Of a stretch of DNA of 64,000 nt, positions 16,570 to 24,018 are shown in pieces; position 1 is the stretch's first letter; each line of letters starts with the position of its first letter. The DNA lies in the NCBI RefSeq assembly GCF_028595265.1, contig NZ_JAQQXP010000001.1, positions 1,674,001-1,738,000 of the forward strand, read 5' to 3'. This DNA is from Alteromonas gilva (GTDB taxonomy: Bacteria > Pseudomonadota > Gammaproteobacteria > Enterobacterales > Alteromonadaceae). Below the pieces are notes generated by a model. The model was not told where the DNA came from. It worked only from the letters and a program-made list of their open reading frames with translations, and did no database searches. Made by a program: the position numbers and the translations under genes.

Positions 16570-17016
16570 CTACGCCGTTGTTAACTGTAAATGCAAAAGC
16601 GGATAAGGGTTGCCCTGGCCGTCCAGTTCGCTGCGCCCTGTTACAACAAAACCGATACCCTGGTAAAAACCGAGCGCTGCCGGGTTTTGCTCATTAACGT
16701 CTACCCTTGTGGCTTGTTGACGGGCAATAGCATGTTGAGTTAACGCTTTACCAATGCCTTTGCCCATCGAGGCCGGAGACACGAACAGCATTTCAATGTT
16801 GCCATCGAGTACGCCACAAAAACCGACAATATCACCGCTCTCAGTGACGCTGCAGGTTAATGATACCGCGTCAAAGTACTGCTCCAGTATAAGTGGCTTT
16901 AGGGCGGCGATTTCGCTGTCGGGCAAAAAGTCGTGGGTGGCGCGCACCGAAGCTTCCCAAATGGTGATGAGTTGCGAATAGTCTGCCTGAGTGGCTTCTC
17001 GTAAAATTATAGTCAC
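16570..17016 (-). CDS. GNAT acetyltransferase
   Basis: GNAT-fold N-acetyltransferase resembling the YjaB group: ILREATQADYSQLITIWEASV at the start, FVSPASMGKGIGKALTQHA as the acetyl-CoA-binding loop and helix, and VNEQNPAALGFYQGIGFVV as the C-terminal motif. I chose GTG 17016 because GAGAAA is well placed before it; a TTG at 17031 is an alternative. It lies 46 bp upstream of the VOC gene on the same strand. Substrate unknown. Confidence 0.85.
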   Translation of the reverse strand: MTIILREATQADYSQLITIWEASVRATHDFLPDSEIAALKPLILEQYFDAVSLTCSVTESGDIVGFCGVLDGNIEMLFVSPASMGKGIGKALTQHAIARQQATRVDVNEQNPAALGFYQGIGFVVTGRSELDGQGNPYPLLHLQLTTA

Positions 17017-17067
17017 GATGATGTTTCTCAATGAAGTGTCGGTCGCGTTTATCCGGCTACTTTTTTG

Positions 17068-17310
17068 CTATCGGATAAATTGCGACTTTACATAGGACGT
17101 TAATCGCTGCCTTACTTGCGGGGTGAGGCCTAAACTCACCAGCCCGGCAGAAAAGGTGGCAATAAAGACGATACTTTTTATAATTTTTACGCCGGTGAAC
17201 ACCGCTACCAACACAAGAAACATGGTGTAGAGCAGACCAATGCCGCCCAGGAAAAGACATAATCCTTTAATATCGTTATTCATATCAATTGCTCTTTGTT
17301 GCATATCCAT
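17068..17310 (-). CDS. Small membrane protein, two predicted helices
   Basis: Unrecognised protein of 80 residues (71 if the internal ATG at 17283, which has a better AAAGAG site, is used). Two hydrophobic segments are visible, GLCLFLGGIGLLYTMFLVLV and IIKSIVFIATFSAGLVSLGL, followed by a basic C-terminus QVRQRLTSYVKSQF. It is probably a small inner-membrane protein. An overlapping frame of 67 residues on the same strand is less protein-like. It sits among minus-strand accessory genes. Confidence 0.6.
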   Translation of the reverse strand: MDMQQRAIDMNNDIKGLCLFLGGIGLLYTMFLVLVAVFTGVKIIKSIVFIATFSAGLVSLGLTPQVRQRLTSYVKSQFIR

Positions 17311-17402
17311 AACAAGGAAAGGGAAAATACTGGCATACTTTCACAATCGTGCAATTTTTAATTGTTTCAGGTTGTTGCAGGAGTTTAGCCTCGCAATAGC
17401 TC

Positions 17403-17621
17403 TTAGTTAAAAGTCGTTAAATACAAGGCTTCTACCTTGTCCCGTGCCCATTGCGTTTTACGCAAAAATTTAAGCGAGGATTTAATCGACGGGTCGTTAC
17501 TAAAACAATTGACGTTGATGTGTTGGTACAAACCATCCCAACCGTAATGGCCGTGCAGTCGGGTGAGAATGGTTTCAAGGGTTAAACCATGTAAGGGGTT
17601 ATTGGGTTGTTGTTGATTCAT
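17403..17621 (-). CDS. VF530/DUF2132 family protein
   Basis: Short (72-residue) protein matching the VF530 family, with the hallmark segments NNPLHGLTLETILTRL, GWDGLYQHI, and NCFSNDPSIKSSLKFLRKT. The family has a SAP-like fold and has been suggested to bind DNA, but its role is unknown. ATG 17621 gives the family N-terminus MNQQQPNNPLHG; the longer open frame adds unrelated residues. It is flanked by accessory genes. Confidence 0.88.
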   Translation of the reverse strand: MNQQQPNNPLHGLTLETILTRLHGHYGWDGLYQHINVNCFSNDPSIKSSLKFLRKTQWARDKVEALYLTTFN

Positions 17622-17787
17622 AGTGTGGCTTACAAAATAAGTGGATGCTAAAAGTTTACCAGACACATTAACGTTAACCACGTTTAACCTGCAATTTTTA
17701 GCTCGGTGGTATAGCCCCGTCAATTTGGTAACAGTAATGCAACCAGCTCGCTAACAAAGAACAATCTTGTGTAGTTTAACCGTCTGG

Positions 17788-18132
17788 CTAGCCGTTTAAC
17801 TGAGTAATATGTAATAGCTCGCCAGCGGGACCCCACAGGTAAAATACCTGGCCCCATGACTCCTGCTGTATCGCTGTTATCTTGGTTTTGTCGCTGGATT
17901 TTGCACACAGCTCATAAGCTTGTTGTATGTCTGATACACAAACCTGAAGCATAAAGTTACTGGCTAAGGTCTGGTTATAAAAGCGCTGTAAGAAAAACCA
18001 GCAATCGCCATTTTGAAACAACGTAAGATCGTCAGAAACGTACTCGGGCTTAAAGCCAATGTCAGTGTAAAAGCGTTGTGATACTACGTAATCTTCGCTT
18101 GGGACGAATGCCTTTATATCAGTAACTTGCAT
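17788..18132 (-). CDS. VOC superfamily protein (second copy)
   Basis: VOC/glyoxalase-fold protein of 114 residues. MQVTDIKAFVPSEDYVVSQRFYTDIGF (core VSQRFYTDIGF) begins the first module and WGPAGELLHITQ closes the second. It differs clearly from the VOC protein at 16152, so it is not a recent duplicate. Ligand unknown. Around its stop codon, GTTTAAC occurs twice as a direct repeat (17774-17780 and 17794-17800), with a third copy at 17682-17688. Confidence 0.82.
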   Translation of the reverse strand: MQVTDIKAFVPSEDYVVSQRFYTDIGFKPEYVSDDLTLFQNGDCWFFLQRFYNQTLASNFMLQVCVSDIQQAYELCAKSSDKTKITAIQQESWGQVFYLWGPAGELLHITQLNG

Positions 18133-18336
18133 TACCTTTACCTATTTTTTGAGTGCCTGAGGTGAGCCACTTCGCGCTGCGGCAGGCCCGCGTTTAGCCG
18201 CAGGCGATTTCAACAAAAACCTGCTTGTCAGCGATTAGTTGTTTCGTGTTCAGTGAAAAACAACGTTCGATGTATACAGATTTCCGTCATTTTTGTATCG
18301 GTTATGTGCATTGCGTACTTGTGAATACCGAACTAC

Positions 18337-18348
18337 AAACTATAGTTT
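18337..18348. promoter_or_regulatory. Perfect palindrome overlapping a possible promoter of the BLUF gene
   Basis: AAACTATAGTTT is a perfect 12-bp palindrome 25 bp before the BLUF start. Its centre provides a -10-like TATAGT (18341-18346), with a weak -35-like TTGTGA 16 bp upstream. This would suit a repressor operator, but the palindrome is A+T-rich and may be chance. Confidence 0.4.
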
Positions 18349-18373
18349 ATAAAAATTACGCGGTGAGGCCATT

Positions 18374-18802
18374 ATGTTTTTAACAAGACTTATTTATACC
18401 AGTACCATTGCGCCGTCTTTTTCGGCAGATAGCATTGAAGAGATTTTAGTCACCGCTCGTCGCAATAACAGCAGAAATAATGTTACTGGCATGCTGTGTT
18501 TTAACAGAAAGTATTTTCTGCAATGTCTCGAAGGCTCGAGAACCGCTGTTAACAACACCTACCATAATATTTTAAACGATCCGCGTCATAGCCACATCAT
18601 CATGCTGGACTACAAAGAAATTGTTACCCGGGAGTATGCAGAGTGGTCGATGGGCTATATGCCGGAATCGGGCTTTACTGCAGGGCTTAATCTCAAATTC
18701 TCCGGAACGCCAGGCTTTAACCCCTATGAAATGTTAGGAGAAAGCGCGCAGCAAATGATGCTGGCCATGAAAGAAATCGTACCAAGCAAGAATAAATGCT
18801 AG
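18374..18802 (+). CDS. BLUF-domain blue-light photoreceptor
   Basis: FAD-binding blue-light sensor. The positions important in BLUF photochemistry are all present: Y8, N32 and Q50 (spacing 24 and 42, as in AppA Y21/N45/Q63), plus W91 and M93 (matching AppA W104/M106). The domain fills residues 1-95; the ~45-residue C-terminal extension has no recognisable output domain, so this is a short, single-domain BLUF that probably acts by protein-protein contact. It is the only plus-strand gene in the 16-24 kb accessory run, with its own upstream region of 240 bp. GTGAGG precedes the ATG. Confidence 0.93.
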   Translation: MFLTRLIYTSTIAPSFSADSIEEILVTARRNNSRNNVTGMLCFNRKYFLQCLEGSRTAVNNTYHNILNDPRHSHIIMLDYKEIVTREYAEWSMGYMPESGFTAGLNLKFSGTPGFNPYEMLGESAQQMMLAMKEIVPSKNKC

Positions 18803-18886
18803 CTGCCTATAGCGCTCAAAGCGGAATACGCGCAACGTTAAACCCATCCTTGCGAGGGGCGCGTGTTTTATAGCCACTAAACTATG

Positions 18887-18903
18887 AGCGCAGCCTAAGC
18901 GCT
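18887..18903. repeat. Short inverted repeat between BLUF and LysE genes
   Basis: AGCGC, 7-nt spacer, GCGCT lies in the 104-bp convergent gap between the BLUF gene and the LysE-family gene. It may act as a weak terminator for either side, but there is no T tract. Confidence 0.25.
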
Positions 18904-18906
18904 GTA

Positions 18907-19524
18907 TTATAGTTTCTCACTCAGCGCCAGTTTTAGCCCGAGTCCGGCAAAGCTTAAGGCAAACAGTTTTTGCATGGCCACCGTTGCCTTTTTGGAATTA
19001 ACGATAAACTGGCTAAAGCTACCCGATAAAACGCCATAAATCACAAAGACAATAAGTGTCATAAGCATAAAGGTGCCGCCTAGTAAGAGCATGTTTATCA
19101 ATACGTTTGCTGTATTAGCAGGGATAAATTGCGGAAGAAACGCCAGAAAAAAGATAGACAGCTTCGGATTTAATATGTTGAGCAAAAAGCCCTTAAGCGC
19201 AATGCTGGTGTACCGGGTGCGGGTACCTGTTGTACTTACTGACAACGCAGAAGAGGACCGCCACATTTGCCAGGCGAGATACAGCAGGTACGCAACCCCT
19301 AAATACTTAACCACCTGAAAAACGAGCGCGCTGGTATGAAACAATGCCGCTAAACCCAAGGTGCTTGCCAGCAAGGCGGGAATTATGCCCAGCGTACACC
19401 CCAGCGCGGCAACTAAGCTGGCACGTTTACCAATAAAAAGTCCTGTTGCCACGGTATATAAAACCCCGGTACCGGGAATTAGCACAACAACGAGCGATGT
19501 AAGTAAAAATTCGATTGAAATCAT
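18907..19524 (-). CDS. LysE/RhtB family exporter
   Basis: Inner-membrane amino acid exporter family (LysE/RhtB), 205 residues with about six hydrophobic segments. Family markers are the N-terminal VVLIPGTGVLYTVATGL segment, the GCTLGIIPALLA block, YLLYLAWQMWRS, and FLLNILNPKLSIFFLAFLPQF (core LNPKLSIFFLAFLPQF). The substrate may be a homoserine lactone, threonine, lysine or another amino acid, and cannot be assigned. GAAAGGAA precedes the ATG. It lies 34 bp downstream of the DUF4386 gene. Confidence 0.9.
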   Translation of the reverse strand: MISIEFLLTSLVVVLIPGTGVLYTVATGLFIGKRASLVAALGCTLGIIPALLASTLGLAALFHTSALVFQVVKYLGVAYLLYLAWQMWRSSSALSVSTTGTRTRYTSIALKGFLLNILNPKLSIFFLAFLPQFIPANTANVLINMLLLGGTFMLMTLIVFVIYGVLSGSFSQFIVNSKKATVAMQKLFALSFAGLGLKLALSEKL

Positions 19525-19558
19525 GTGAGAGTTCCTTTCCCTTTGCAGGCTGTTAGTT

Positions 19559-20242
19559 TCAATTAGCCGAATGGTGCGTGGCTGACGGCATTGACTTGTT
19601 TGTATTCCCCTGAGCTAACATTGTGATACCCAGTAATAAAAACCAAATAATCTGAGTGATACCAAAAATTTCGGTGAAGAGCTCATCGGGGTATAGTGTT
19701 GCAATACCAGAACAACCAACCATGACGCCAAGGTAATTGAGTCCTCGCGGAAATTGTTTTGCTTTTATAGCCACTATACTGATCAACAAGACCCAAAGTC
19801 CACCAACCAGTTCATTGCCTCCCCCAAGACTTTCTATGAGCACTGAAATCAGGTTCCACGTATCAAGGGCTTTCCCGGCGGATACGTCATTCAGTTTGAG
19901 GGCGTGAGAGAGACCGACAGTAGCCAGCATACCACTAGCCATAACCAGAACAACCCACACAACTCCAAACACAGAACCCACTTTAAGCATCGGATCATTG
20001 GTTTGTTTTAGTTTCTCATATAAGCCGACAACAAGAATCGCGAGAAAAATACCAAACACGGCATACATCAGAAAATAAAACAGTGAAAATACCAGTTGGT
20101 TGTCGGCCAGATAGGCCATTTTATCAGGTGCGCTGCCTTCTGCGGGGTAGCGCCAAAATGCCCCAAAATACACGAAAGCGGCAATATAGATGAATGCCTC
20201 AAAAATAGCCGAAAGGCCCGCAATTTTTTGTAGACTATTCAT
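19559..20242 (-). CDS. DUF4386 family membrane protein
   Basis: Multi-pass membrane protein of 227 residues with about six hydrophobic segments. The start KIAGLSAIFEAFIYIAAFVYF, the GLSHALKLNDVSAGKALDTW loop and a LGGGNELVGGLWVLL segment fit the DUF4386 family, whose function is unknown. It is a typical accessory gene in this minus-strand run. Confidence 0.75.
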   Translation of the reverse strand: MNSLQKIAGLSAIFEAFIYIAAFVYFGAFWRYPAEGSAPDKMAYLADNQLVFSLFYFLMYAVFGIFLAILVVGLYEKLKQTNDPMLKVGSVFGVVWVVLVMASGMLATVGLSHALKLNDVSAGKALDTWNLISVLIESLGGGNELVGGLWVLLISIVAIKAKQFPRGLNYLGVMVGCSGIATLYPDELFTEIFGITQIIWFLLLGITMLAQGNTNKSMPSATHHSAN

Positions 20243-20367
20243 TTATCTCTTTTCCGTATTAGTAACTGTATTCAAACCGCATTACCGGCGTGAAGCGAAC
20301 ATCGCCGGCGCCGAGTCTCTCTTTGTATTTAGCTTAGCGCGCTCGCAGGCAATCGCCCGGCGGCGTA

Positions 20368-20949
20368 CTAGCCAGTTCTAACCACTAACATTAAACCCGA
20401 GGCCCATGCCATGCGAACGGAGGTATACCCGGGCAGCGCTTCGATTTGTTCAACCAGTTCCTGCACCAGAGGTGCGTGGCCCTCGGGCCAGTTTGGTTGA
20501 GGGAGAAGGTCATCAATAATGTACATACCGCCGGTATTAAGAATATTCAGGGCAAGCGGCAGGTGAGAAAATTTACCGGGCCATGCATCAGCAAAAATAA
20601 AGTCGTAGCGCTTATCCTGATGGGTTGCCAGCCATTCTGCGCCATCAGCGCATATTATGCTAAAACGTGGGTCATCTCCGAGGTATTCAAACGCAACACC
20701 CTGAGCGTTTTCATCGCTATCAATGCTGACCAGCGTTGATTGTTCATCCATTCCCTTTAACATCCAGGCAGCAGACAACCCGGTGCCCGTGCCGATTTCC
20801 AAAAAGCGACCGCCTGGTTTTGTTGCAGCCATCGTTTTAAGGAATGCCCCGGTTCTGGGTTCGGAGGCCATATCAAAGCCAAGAGACTGTGTCTCGTTGA
20901 CAATCTTGCCAAGCGCTGGTGGGGACTCATAAATTATGTGATCGTCCAT
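20368..20949 (-). CDS. Class I SAM-dependent O-methyltransferase
   Basis: SAM-dependent methyltransferase of the COMT-like small-molecule O-methyltransferase group, 193 residues. The SAM-binding motif FLEIGTGTGLS is at 49-59, an acidic residue for the ribose follows in LVSIDSDENA, and the FIFADAWPGKF motif holds the aspartate that usually binds metal or substrate. AAAGGAAGG precedes the ATG. Substrate unknown. There is a 125-bp gap to the DUF4386 gene downstream. Confidence 0.87.
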   Translation of the reverse strand: MDDHIIYESPPALGKIVNETQSLGFDMASEPRTGAFLKTMAATKPGGRFLEIGTGTGLSAAWMLKGMDEQSTLVSIDSDENAQGVAFEYLGDDPRFSIICADGAEWLATHQDKRYDFIFADAWPGKFSHLPLALNILNTGGMYIIDDLLPQPNWPEGHAPLVQELVEQIEALPGYTSVRMAWASGLMLVVRTG

Positions 20950-21079
20950 GTCCTTCCTTTATTGTCCAAAACCTGTCACTAACAATAAGAATAGTAGCGG
21001 TGGCAGGTAAACATCTTGCAAACTTTAATAGCGCATTAAAATGCTGATACTAAGCGCGTAAGCCTACTTATGTGTTTCG

Positions 21080-21529
21080 TTATGGCGTTTGGTTAACTCT
21101 TTCGTCGAGGGCTTTAATAATGGCCGTTTGTTGTGCTTTATTAAAACGACGCAGTTCAAAATAAATATTTTTCTTTGCTCCGTACACCGTTATTGTTTTG
21201 GAGAACCAACCATGTATTGCATAGGTTTTAAATTCTGACCAGGGAATAATGTCGAGGCCCGCCAGGTGCCCGTACCTAAATTCTCTGTCGGTGAGTTCTA
21301 CAAAGTACTCGTCGATGCGTGACTTGCCGGAGTTAAAAAACACTAACCATAGTGTGAGCAATGCTGGTATACCAAACATTAACAGGAGAGTTGTACTAAT
21401 GATACTTTGGGTGTTCGGGTCGTCAATATCGACGACTAAGAACAAAAGTAATAGTAAAAAAAAAGACGGCGATAATACATTTTTAGTTCTGAAAATGATG
21501 CTTTGTAGCCTGCTTTGAGTGTATTTCAT
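21080..21529 (-). CDS. Hypothetical membrane protein (YcxB-like architecture)
   Basis: Protein of 149 residues with two hydrophobic segments (about 20-36 and 45-65) and then a soluble domain with alternating strands, FVELTDREFRYGHLAGLDIIPWSEFKTY (core LAGLDIIPWSEFKTY) and YFELRRFNKAQQTAIIKAL. The layout of two helices followed by a PH-like domain resembles YcxB-type proteins, but I would not assign a function. AAGGA precedes ATG 21529. Its TAA stop sits in CCATAACG, similar in form to the ends of two neighbouring genes. Confidence 0.65.
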   Translation of the reverse strand: MKYTQSRLQSIIFRTKNVLSPSFFLLLLLFLVVDIDDPNTQSIISTTLLLMFGIPALLTLWLVFFNSGKSRIDEYFVELTDREFRYGHLAGLDIIPWSEFKTYAIHGWFSKTITVYGAKKNIYFELRRFNKAQQTAIIKALDERVNQTP

Positions 21530-21547
21530 TGGTTCGATCCTTCGTGC

Positions 21548-22069
21548 TTATCTGGCGATACCGTCATGTAGACTTAAAACCATTGAATGGCTTTTTAGTA
21601 ACGAAGCAGCTTGCTGCCCCTCGATGTTTCCCGCATATTCAACCCCTGCTGATTGGTAAAGTAATATGGCTGCGGCGTTTGACGGGGTAACGGAAAGTTC
21701 GAGCCAATCCAGCTGCGCAGCCCGCGCCCATGCAATGACAGCGTCTAATAATTCCCGACCGACGCCATTTCCCCGGGCGTCGGCAGCAACCCACATCTGA
21801 TAAATATATCCGGCTTTGTCATTGTTGCTATGTTGTACGCCCCACACCAATCCCTGCGGTTTTCCGTCAATTTCGGCAACAAGAGGAATGGCCATGGTTT
21901 TATGCTCTCCCCGCTCCAGTTTTGCCATCCACGCAGAATCCTGCAGCATAGATTCACTTGCAAATGTGGAATCGAATGCCTCAGGTGAATCTTGCAAGGC
22001 TCTCAATCTCAATGATTTATATAACGCCCAGTCATTGACTGATAGAGCGCGAATGCTGCACTTACTCAC
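21548..22069 (-). CDS. GNAT acetyltransferase
   Basis: GNAT-family acetyltransferase of 173 residues. The start IRALSVNDWALYKSLRLRAL and ESPEAF-like segment (QDSPEAFDSTFA), the YIYQMWVAADARGNGVGREL acetyl-CoA loop and LSVTPSNAAAILLYQSAG are characteristic of the subgroup with an N-terminal ALQDSP motif. It starts with GTG 22069 preceded by AAGGAT. It ends 18 bp before the next gene, so the two may be co-transcribed. Substrate unknown. Confidence 0.87.
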   Translation of the reverse strand: MSKCSIRALSVNDWALYKSLRLRALQDSPEAFDSTFASESMLQDSAWMAKLERGEHKTMAIPLVAEIDGKPQGLVWGVQHSNNDKAGYIYQMWVAADARGNGVGRELLDAVIAWARAAQLDWLELSVTPSNAAAILLYQSAGVEYAGNIEGQQAASLLKSHSMVLSLHDGIAR

Positions 22070-22118
22070 TCTATATCCTTATCATTGTAATGGGTCGTAC
22101 AGGGTCATATTGCAGTTG

Positions 22119-22439
22119 TTATACGCTCGTCCCAGACAACACACGGTTTAAGCCTTTGCGGATAAGCTTACCTTGTAAATATCTATTTAATAGCATTGCC
22201 CCGACAATACTAATTCCCGATGCCAGAATGGTTGGTAGTGATAATGGCCCTGAAAATGTTAAAGCCAGCGCAACCGGAGTAAAAAACAGCGCAAGGCTAC
22301 CAAAAAAGTAAGCGGCGCTTATACCATTGAGCTGTAACGTCGAAAAGGCCTCATACCTGGCTTGTTGTAAGATTTTCTCCTGCTCATCGACAGGTAAATG
22401 GCGTATTTCTGTATAGTAGTTGATATAAGCTTTACTCAT
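22119..22439 (-). CDS. Small hypothetical membrane protein
   Basis: Unrecognised 106-residue protein. The N-terminal ~35 residues are polar and helical (HLPVDEQEKILQQARYEAF), followed by two hydrophobic segments around 40-60 and 65-85 and a basic C-terminus. It starts at ATG 22439 with AGG upstream. The stop lies in GTATAACAAC. No function can be assigned. Confidence 0.6.
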   Translation of the reverse strand: MSKAYINYYTEIRHLPVDEQEKILQQARYEAFSTLQLNGISAAYFFGSLALFFTPVALALTFSGPLSLPTILASGISIVGAMLLNRYLQGKLIRKGLNRVLSGTSV

Positions 22440-22485
22440 GATTTACCTGTCGATGTAATGAAATAAGTAACGGTAACTATGCAAT

Positions 22486-22549
22486 CTGTATGGCGACATA
22501 CAGCGGCGCAAATCTGCCTGAACCTGCGCCAATCGCTTTTTTATGTCGC
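22486..22549. repeat. Nested inverted repeats in a 267-bp intergenic region
   Basis: Three overlapping structures are visible. CTGTATG/CATACAG (22486-22503) has a GCGA tetraloop. GCGACATA (22493-22500) pairs with TATGTCGC (22542-22549), and inside that GGCGCA (22505-22510) pairs with TGCGCC (22525-22530). The first two are mutually exclusive, which suggests either a bistable RNA or a folded DNA site. The rest of 22440-22706 shows no gene. Confidence 0.4.
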
Positions 22550-22706
22550 TATTTGTTTACTATGAGCCATTAAGTAATAAAGCAGGTACGTTAAGCCAGT
22601 GGCTATTACCATCCCCAACAATACGCTAAGTAAATTTTAAGTTTCACACATTGCCCCTGAAATTCCTCATTGTTCCGGCGAGCTTGATAGCGATTAAAGC
22701 GGTTCA

Positions 22707-22946
22707 TTACGCGTTCGTCTCATCCGCACTATAAATATCATCGAGCACACGTTTGAGTAGCAGGGCACAACCCCCTAATACGGATATCGGAGACACTAAA
22801 ATGAGTAAGGAGTCCGTATTGCTGCTTTGCGCAAAGTGACCGATTATTTTGATAAAAATCACGGGGGATAATGTCGCTAAAAGAGCCAGACCAAAGTGCC
22901 TTTTTATTGCTGTTTCAATTTTCTTGTTTGCTTTAATACCCACCAC
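22707..22946 (-). CDS. Small hypothetical membrane protein
   Basis: Unrecognised 79-residue protein (78 if the second of two consecutive GTG codons is used), with AAGGAAG upstream. A basic start (GIKANKKIETAIKRHFG) precedes a hydrophobic segment (LALLATLSPVIFIKIIG) and a second one around 48-66. It starts 31 bp after the DsbA-like gene on the same strand, so the two are probably co-transcribed. The region is visibly A+T-rich compared with the flanking housekeeping genes. Confidence 0.55.
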   Translation of the reverse strand: MVGIKANKKIETAIKRHFGLALLATLSPVIFIKIIGHFAQSSNTDSLLILVSPISVLGGCALLLKRVLDDIYSADETNA

Positions 22947-22977
22947 TTTCTTCCTTTATAGTTTGTCGAGCATATGA

Positions 22978-23604
22978 CTAACTTGTTTTATTTAATAAAA
23001 AAAATACCAGATTTTTATATTCTTGCATTGTTTTTATATTCTTGGTCACCGGCTTGTATTTACCGTTAATAATTAATGTCGGTACGCCTGTAAAACCCTG
23101 AGCGCGAATATCCCCGGTGTTTTTTTGCATCTGTTTAGCTTTCGCGTCTACAGAAAAACTTGAAAAAGTCTTGTTGAATTTATCTCCTGCTACGCCATTA
23201 ATAATAAACAGGTTTTTTATATCTTTCTCATTCGTAAAGTCGGCTTTGCTTTCATGAATATAGTTAAAGATGGCTGGAACAAGCCTTTTATCAACGTTTA
23301 AATGCTCAGCGGTAATCAATGCCTTCGTCAGCAGGTACTCTATTTCAGGTTTTCTTCCTGGCATACCGTCAACATGATTTTTATTGAAAACGCTATCATC
23401 AGGTATTGACGCTTTAAGCTCATTCATAAATGGTTCTTGCCTGAAGCAGGCGGGGCAGTAAAATGAAAAAAATTCTGTTATTTCTTTTTTTTCAGTCAGG
23501 TTTCCTGCCAGCTCCAGGTAGTGATCGCCCTCGTTAAACTGTGCAGATTGCGCCCCTAGAAGTGGGCAAAAAAATGAAATGAACAAGATTAATCTGTAAA
23601 GCAT
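22978..23604 (-). CDS. DsbA-like thiol:disulfide oxidoreductase with CPAC active site
   Basis: Exported thioredoxin-fold protein of 208 residues. The signal peptide (first ~20 residues, ending LLGAQS) is followed by the active site C50-P-A-C53 in FFSFYCPACF and the cis-proline loop GVPTLIING. E. coli DsbA has CPHC; replacing His by Ala is expected to change the redox potential. I chose ATG 23604 because AAAGGA is well placed and a signal peptide follows directly. Codon use is A+T-rich and the protein is Lys/Asn-rich, unlike the housekeeping genes, which suggests transfer. It may work with DsbB (9152-9676), but that link is not shown. Confidence 0.88.
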   Translation of the reverse strand: MLYRLILFISFFCPLLGAQSAQFNEGDHYLELAGNLTEKKEITEFFSFYCPACFRQEPFMNELKASIPDDSVFNKNHVDGMPGRKPEIEYLLTKALITAEHLNVDKRLVPAIFNYIHESKADFTNEKDIKNLFIINGVAGDKFNKTFSSFSVDAKAKQMQKNTGDIRAQGFTGVPTLIINGKYKPVTKNIKTMQEYKNLVFFLLNKTS

Positions 23605-23700
23605 GTTTTTTCCTTTGGTATGCCAGCACCCATTGACGGGCACAAATATAAAAGCTAAATCAGTTGGTAAGGCAATGTGAACCTGGATGTTCAAAGCTAA

Positions 23701-23779
23701 GATAACGCTCTGAGCGACTATGTTGAATTACCCAAAGCCCTTGCTGGTAGCGCAGTGTGACTTACACAGCTGTTATGCG
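23701..23779 (-). other. attC-like inverted-repeat element downstream of the lipoprotein gene
   Basis: Read on the minus strand, GCATAACAGCTGTG begins at the stop codon of the lipoprotein gene and AGAGCGTTATC ends about 75 bp later. The two ends pair imperfectly (ATAAC, a bulged A, GCT, then scattered matches). A stop codon inside a left TAAC core, a right GCGTTA core, a bulged base and a span of 60-140 bp are features of integron attC sites. The inner pairing is weak and no integrase gene is in the window, so this is a candidate only. Confidence 0.3.
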
Positions 23780-24018
23780 CCGGAATCCTCACGGTGTTTT
23801 TTAATTGATTGAGAAACCGCTTTGGTTGTAGCTTGTGAGCGCTTTTGACAGGCAGCTCTATCCTCGGGGTGACCAAACGAGCAACTGTCCTTAGCTGACT
23901 CGCCTTTAATCACGGCCGAGGTTGTATTGTATATTGCGTCCACAGCGTTGTTATGTGTATTAATTGTGCCGCAGCCCGGTAAACAACAAGCTATGATGGA
24001 TAAAGCGAGGTATTTCAT
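23773..24018 (-). CDS. Small cysteine-containing lipoprotein
   Basis: Predicted lipoprotein of 81 residues: signal MKYLALSIIACCLPGC with lipobox LPGC (Cys16). The mature part contains a Cys pair in DSCSFGHPEDRAACQKRS, which could form a disulfide, then a Ser/Lys/His-rich helical end. Family not recognised. I chose ATG 24018 with AAGGG upstream; the longer open frame adds 33 residues without a signal. The TAA stop coincides with the left end of the attC-like element. Confidence 0.7.
   Translation of the reverse strand: MKYLALSIIACCLPGCGTINTHNNAVDAIYNTTSAVIKGESAKDSCSFGHPEDRAACQKRSQATTKAVSQSIKKHREDSGA

Noticed and set aside
21530..21560. tRNA-like GGTTCGATCC sequence
   Set aside because: No acceptor or anticodon stems fit around it; it lies in the leader of a coding gene.
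16152..24018. Complete chromosomal integron
   Set aside because: Most gene junctions lack paired attC cores, several gaps are under 35 bp, and no integrase is present; only one weak attC-like element remains.
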